From positions 1-9,449 of the forward strand of contig SOKC01000140.1 of assembly GCA_004376325.1 (NCBI GenBank): a stretch of DNA of 9,449 nucleotides. The letters are read 5' to 3'. Numbering within the stretch: the first letter of the stretch is position 1; each line of letters opens with the position of its first letter. Below are positions 7,067 to 9,449 of the stretch, piece by piece. The DNA is from Actinomycetota bacterium (GTDB lineage: Bacteria > Actinomycetota > Humimicrobiia > Humimicrobiales > Humimicrobiaceae). Below the pieces are notes generated by a model, which searched no databases, had not been told where the DNA came from, and was given only the letters and a program-made list of their open reading frames with translations. A program made the position numbers and the translations under genes.

Positions 7067-7633
7067 TCAAATCTCTTTACCAATAGAGAATGCATTTCCC
7101 AATTTTTTACCTATACACAGATATTCGCAGTTGGCTGGATCAAAAAAGAATGGCTTTAATTTATCAATATCCGGAAGGCCATTCGTGCCAATCATAGACT
7201 GGTCCACTTTTACATCCAGAATTTCTCCAATGAACTGGGTATGCAGTCCAATCTCAATTGTCTTGAGTAACTTGCATTCCAATACAAAAGGGAACTCCTT
7301 CCCATAAGGGGCATCAACAAGGTCACTTTTTACCGGGGTAATATTTGTTTTTGCAAATTTATCTTCGCTTCTGCCGGACACAATACCGTAATAATCAGCT
7401 TCTTTTACCATATTTTCAGAGAGTATATTTACAGTAAAAGCTTTCCTTAGTTTTATATTACCATGAGTATAAGTTGCCTTTCGCATAGAGACTGCTACAC
7501 ATGGAGGGGTGGAGCAACAAATTCCTCCCCAGGCAACAGTCATCAGATTCGGTCTTTTGTTACTATCATAAGTTCCTATAATAAGAACCGGGGCAGGATA
7601 AATAATGGTCTTGGCTCCAAGTGATTTTTTCAT
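7067..7633 (-). CDS. Flavin reductase-like, FMN-binding split-barrel protein
   Basis: Cytosolic protein of the flavin reductase-like domain family (flavoredoxin and related FMN-binding split barrels). Such proteins bind FMN and pass electrons from NAD(P)H or a partner protein; the electron partner is unknown here. The 188 residues match the single-domain length. Recognisable stretches are YPAPVLIIGTYD (12-23), NLMTVAWGGICCSTPP (29-44), SMRKATYTHGNI (49-60), FTVNILSE (66-73) and the C-terminal YLCIGKKLGNAFSIGK (171-186). C39, C40 and C45 cluster near the expected flavin site, which is not diagnostic. The ATG is preceded by only a weak GAGTG, and the best promoter (7646-7674) would start transcription about six bases before it. 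The next gene on this strand, the radical SAM gene, is 288 bases away and probably separately transcribed. Confidence 0.88.
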   Translation of the reverse strand: MKKSLGAKTIIYPAPVLIIGTYDSNKRPNLMTVAWGGICCSTPPCVAVSMRKATYTHGNIKLRKAFTVNILSENMVKEADYYGIVSGRSEDKFAKTNITPVKSDLVDAPYGKEFPFVLECKLLKTIEIGLHTQFIGEILDVKVDQSMIGTNGLPDIDKLKPFFFDPANCEYLCIGKKLGNAFSIGKEI

Positions 7634-7645
7634 AATTTCACTCGT

Positions 7646-7674
7646 ATAATAAGATAATAATAATTTACTGTTAA
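7646..7674 (-). promoter_or_regulatory. Flavin reductase gene promoter, almost leaderless
   Basis: On the minus strand TTAACA (7669-7674) and TATTAT (7646-7651) are separated by exactly 17 bases, each matching consensus at 5 of 6 positions. The -10 ends only 12 bases before the ATG, so the transcript would carry a leader of roughly six bases. Confidence 0.5.
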
Positions 7675-7880
7675 AATTTATTGTTTTAAACTTTTCAATA
7701 TAACCACATAAGCTAAGAAGAAAGACGAATTAACTTTTTTATTTTGCTTTCTGATATTCTAAAAATATTCTAAGTAATATGCATTTATTTTACAATGTTA
7801 AAAATTAACAGTACCTGCTAATCGGTTTACCTTATTTAATAGTTAAATGGCATAAACTGCAGAAAAATACATAAAATTTC

Positions 7881-7909
7881 TTGACATAATGTATATTATT
7901 ATATATATT
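7881..7909 (+). promoter_or_regulatory. Promoter of the XRE-membrane protein operon
   Basis: TTGACA (7881-7886) is a perfect -35. TATATT (7904-7909) follows after 17 bases and matches the -10 at 5 of 6 positions. This is the best promoter in the window. Transcription would begin near 7916, about 40 bases before the TTG start, and no terminator is seen before the two membrane-protein genes. Confidence 0.7.
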
Positions 7910-7937
7910 AAGTTAATAATAATATACATTATGTTAA
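7881..7937. repeat. Long inverted repeat over the XRE promoter, probable operator
   Basis: Arms 7881-7902 and 7916-7937 are inverted copies matching at 21 of 22 positions (mismatch 7883/7935), perfect over 19 bases (7884-7902 and 7916-7934), around a 13-base centre. Each arm contains an imperfect palindrome (7886-7899 and 7919-7932), with centres 33 bases apart, about three helical turns. The -35 is in the left arm, the -10 in the centre and the predicted start at the edge of the right arm. The left arm is not transcribed, so this is better read as a pair of protein-binding sites than as an RNA hairpin. The adjacent XRE regulator is the obvious candidate binder. Confidence 0.75.
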
Positions 7938-7956
7938 TTATAATAGATAAAACAAA

Positions 7957-8178
7957 TTGGAAAGTAAAAATTTAAAACTAAAAAATGATCTCAGAAGGTG
8001 CCGGTTTGAACATAATGAGATTTCCCAGCAGAGACTGGCAAATGCTGTGGGTGTGACCAGACTTACTATTCACTCCATAGAGAAAGGGAAGTTTAATCCC
8101 TCTGTTCTATTAGCTTTAAAAATAGCTGAATTTTTTAATAAACCTGTTGGCGAAATATTTTACCTTGAAAAAGATTAG
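7957..8178 (+). CDS. Small XRE-family HTH transcriptional regulator
   Basis: 73-residue DNA-binding protein made almost wholly of one Cro/C1-type helix-turn-helix domain (about 11-70). The motif spans about 23-44 (QQRLANAVGVTRLTIHSIEKG), followed by FNPSVLLALKIAEFFNKPVGEIFYL, which is typical of small stand-alone regulators of this kind. There is no separate sensor or dimerisation domain. The start must be TTG at 7957-7959: an in-frame TAA lies at 7948-7950, and no in-frame ATG, GTG or other TTG exists before the HTH core. No Shine-Dalgarno precedes it, which suggests low expression. It is first in an operon with two membrane-protein genes (19-base gap to the next), and its promoter sits inside a long dyad, so autorepression and control of the membrane proteins is the natural inference. 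The signal sensed is unknown. Confidence 0.88.
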   Translation: MESKNLKLKNDLRRCRFEHNEISQQRLANAVGVTRLTIHSIEKGKFNPSVLLALKIAEFFNKPVGEIFYLEKD

Positions 8179-8197
8179 ATAAAGGAGCATAAAAAAA

Positions 8198-9112
8198 ATG
8201 AAACGACTATTAAAAATAAGTAATAATACCACTTTAGTCTTATGTTCAATTTCAATAGCAGGACTTATATTTACAAACACATTCTTTTTGATGCTCAGGA
8301 ATATGATTATTGAAATGGGAGATGTTGAAAATTTTATGGATAAGTTTTCAATTCCGGTCGCAGCAGTATATGTTATATTTGGCTTTTTTCATCTTTCAGC
8401 CATACTTACCTTAATACTGCAGTTAAATTTTTTTAAAAGGGATAACTTCCTTCGCGCATTTTTATTTTTTACTGGTACTACTTCTTTAATGATGTTATTT
8501 GGAGATTTTGCACTTTCAAGCGATATTTCAAAAGAGTATGTTTTTGGTTTACCAGGTGAGTTTAACATCCTATTTTTCAGCCAGGCACTTCATTTTATTT
8601 TCTATATTCTTATGATTGTTCTCCTTGCGTCGACCAGAAAGTCGGTCAGAAAGGGTGGTGAAGAAATAGTTTTAAAAGATGATTCAATATTCATCAATGC
8701 ACAATATATTGGAATTTTAAGCGGAGTCTCAGGTTTAGTTCTGGTTACAACCTTTTCTTTAATGTATTTAACAGTATATCCGTTGCCCTTATGGGCTGCA
8801 AAGGCAGGGATTATTGTAACAAGCCTAATAGTTATAATTCCATATATTCTGATAGTTTTTTACTGGTTGATTATAAAACTCAAGGAAAGGATCAGCGAAT
8901 GGTATGATGAAAAACAGTACCAGGATATAACCAAAGCAAGTCTGGTTACTCTGATAGCATCAATAATTATAATGACTGTAATTTTTATTATTCAGTATTT
9001 TGTAAGTGCATTTGATTTTATAACTATAACCTGGTTTCCATTTTATATTTTTTTGGTGTTGCTGCTGTTTTCAAGCAGTACTTTATATTTCAGTAAGAAA
9101 ACTGCAAGTTAA
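8198..9112 (+). CDS. Eight-TM integral membrane protein of unknown function
   Basis: I do not recognise the family. The 304 residues are very hydrophobic, with about eight predicted membrane segments: roughly 11-33, 52-76, 84-106, 122-144, 168-192, 199-226, 246-268 and 276-298. No cleavable signal sequence is evident. Longer polar stretches lie between segments 1 and 2 (34-51), 4 and 5 (145-167, charged, RKSVRKGGEE) and 6 and 7 (227-245). The last holds EWYDEKQYQDITKA (234-247), resembling the DE-x-Q-x-x-I-x-x-KA pattern I associate with small membrane proteins found beside XRE regulators; that likeness is from memory and weak. No ATP-binding, transporter-signature or catalytic motif is visible. 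The ATG has AAAGGAG (8181-8187) 10 bases upstream. It is second in the XRE operon, 16 bases before the last gene. It may be a sensor, transporter or immunity-type protein; none is supported. Confidence 0.8.
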   Translation: MKRLLKISNNTTLVLCSISIAGLIFTNTFFLMLRNMIIEMGDVENFMDKFSIPVAAVYVIFGFFHLSAILTLILQLNFFKRDNFLRAFLFFTGTTSLMMLFGDFALSSDISKEYVFGLPGEFNILFFSQALHFIFYILMIVLLASTRKSVRKGGEEIVLKDDSIFINAQYIGILSGVSGLVLVTTFSLMYLTVYPLPLWAAKAGIIVTSLIVIIPYILIVFYWLIIKLKERISEWYDEKQYQDITKASLVTLIASIIIMTVIFIIQYFVSAFDFITITWFPFYIFLVLLLFSSSTLYFSKKTAS

Positions 9113-9128
9113 TTTATGGGAGGTAATA

Positions 9129-9449
9129 ATGGATTTAGCAAAAAGAAATAAAAATTTAGGACTGGCTGTTCTGGTAACTGGTTATCTGACTTTGATATTC
9201 TGGGCACTTGGAATTTTTATAAGTGTTGAGATAGGTATAAGCTGGCAAAGCTATACAGCTGTGGGATTATTCGGATTATTTTTTATTGCTTCGGGCATTG
9301 TTTTTTTGATAAGCCTGATTTTTAACATAAAAGAATCAAGGGAAAATAACCGCATGTCAAGAGGGTTAATACATACTATAATTAGCTTTCCCCCAATTGC
9401 ATTCTGTTACCTGGCAATACTTATAAAAGCATTAACCGAGGGGCATTAA
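9129..9449 (+). CDS. Small three-TM membrane protein of unknown function
   Basis: 106-residue hydrophobic protein, not recognised. Three membrane segments are likely (about 10-32, 43-66 and 79-101), with a positively charged N-terminus (KRNK) and a charged loop at 67-78 (IKESRENNRMSR), which suggests that the N-terminus and this loop face the cytosol's opposite and same sides only if topology is simple; orientation is not settled. No catalytic motif or signal peptidase site is seen. The start is well supported: GGGAGG (9118-9123) lies 5 bases before the ATG, and only 16 bases separate it from the preceding gene, so it is co-transcribed and probably co-functional with the eight-TM protein. The TAA stop occupies the last three bases of the window, so the gene is complete but later operon members would be out of view. 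Confidence 0.78.
   Translation: MDLAKRNKNLGLAVLVTGYLTLIFWALGIFISVEIGISWQSYTAVGLFGLFFIASGIVFLISLIFNIKESRENNRMSRGLIHTIISFPPIAFCYLAILIKALTEGH

Larger units (their letters stand above)
7634..7956. other. Divergent intergenic region, flavin reductase / XRE regulator
   Basis: 323 AT-rich bases without a plausible coding frame. It contains a consensus-like minus-strand promoter (7646-7674), an ATATTCTAA direct repeat spaced 11 bases (7754-7762, 7765-7773), and the plus-strand promoter with its large dyad (7881-7937). The stretch 7774-7880 shows no recognised element. Confidence 0.65.

Noticed and set aside
7754..7773. Direct repeat ATATTCTAA spaced 11 bases, considered as an activator-site pair.
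   Set aside because: Only two short AT-rich copies, far from both promoters; chance is the simpler explanation.
7848..7860. TGGCATAAACTGC considered as a sigma-54 (-24/-12) promoter before the XRE operon.
   Set aside because: The GG to GC spacing is two bases too short for sigma-54, and a much better sigma-70 promoter lies just downstream.

Overview
The window is low-GC bacterial DNA with seven well-supported conserved or regulatory genes plus two unrecognised membrane-protein genes. The genes stand singly or in small units and intergenic DNA is very AT-rich. Bacterial-type signals are plain: AGGAG-like ribosome binding sites, sigma-70-like promoters, GTG and TTG starts, and a LonA-type protease. 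A B12/radical-SAM enzyme and a flavoredoxin-like flavin reductase suggest an anaerobe. The taxon cannot be fixed from this window; a low-GC anaerobic lineage (Clostridia-like, or a candidate phylum such as Atribacterota) would fit, and that is inference only. I see no tRNA, rRNA, CRISPR array, insertion sequence or prophage gene.

Left part (1-4229): lon lies on the minus strand, with a weak terminator candidate at the left edge and an extended -10 promoter behind it. Across a 332-base divergent AT-rich spacer is a DUF89 (ARMT1-like) metal-dependent phosphatase-family gene on the plus strand. Its 3' end overlaps by 7 bases the 3' end of a convergent minus-strand zincin-type metallopeptidase gene. 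These are a protein-quality-control protease, a probable metabolite damage-control enzyme and a small putative protease, but nothing shows they work together.

Middle (4126-7633): the peptidase gene and galT are divergent from a 104-base spacer in which two candidate promoters overlap around an inverted repeat. GalT keeps all the zinc and catalytic residues of class I galactose-1-phosphate uridylyltransferases. Convergent to it is a B12-binding radical SAM protein that closely resembles the HpnP (hopanoid C-2 methylase)/DUF4070 group, with a GTG start. Upstream on the same strand is a flavin reductase-like gene whose best promoter leaves almost no leader.

Right part (7634-9449): this is the least explained and most interesting region. 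A 73-residue XRE-family regulator (TTG start), an 8-TM protein and a 3-TM protein form a tight plus-strand operon. Its promoter (TTGACA, 17 bases, TATATT) is embedded in a nearly perfect 22-base inverted repeat with a 13-base centre, a strong candidate operator for autoregulation by the XRE protein. The membrane proteins belong to no family I recognise. The last gene stops on the last base of the window, so any further operon members lie outside.
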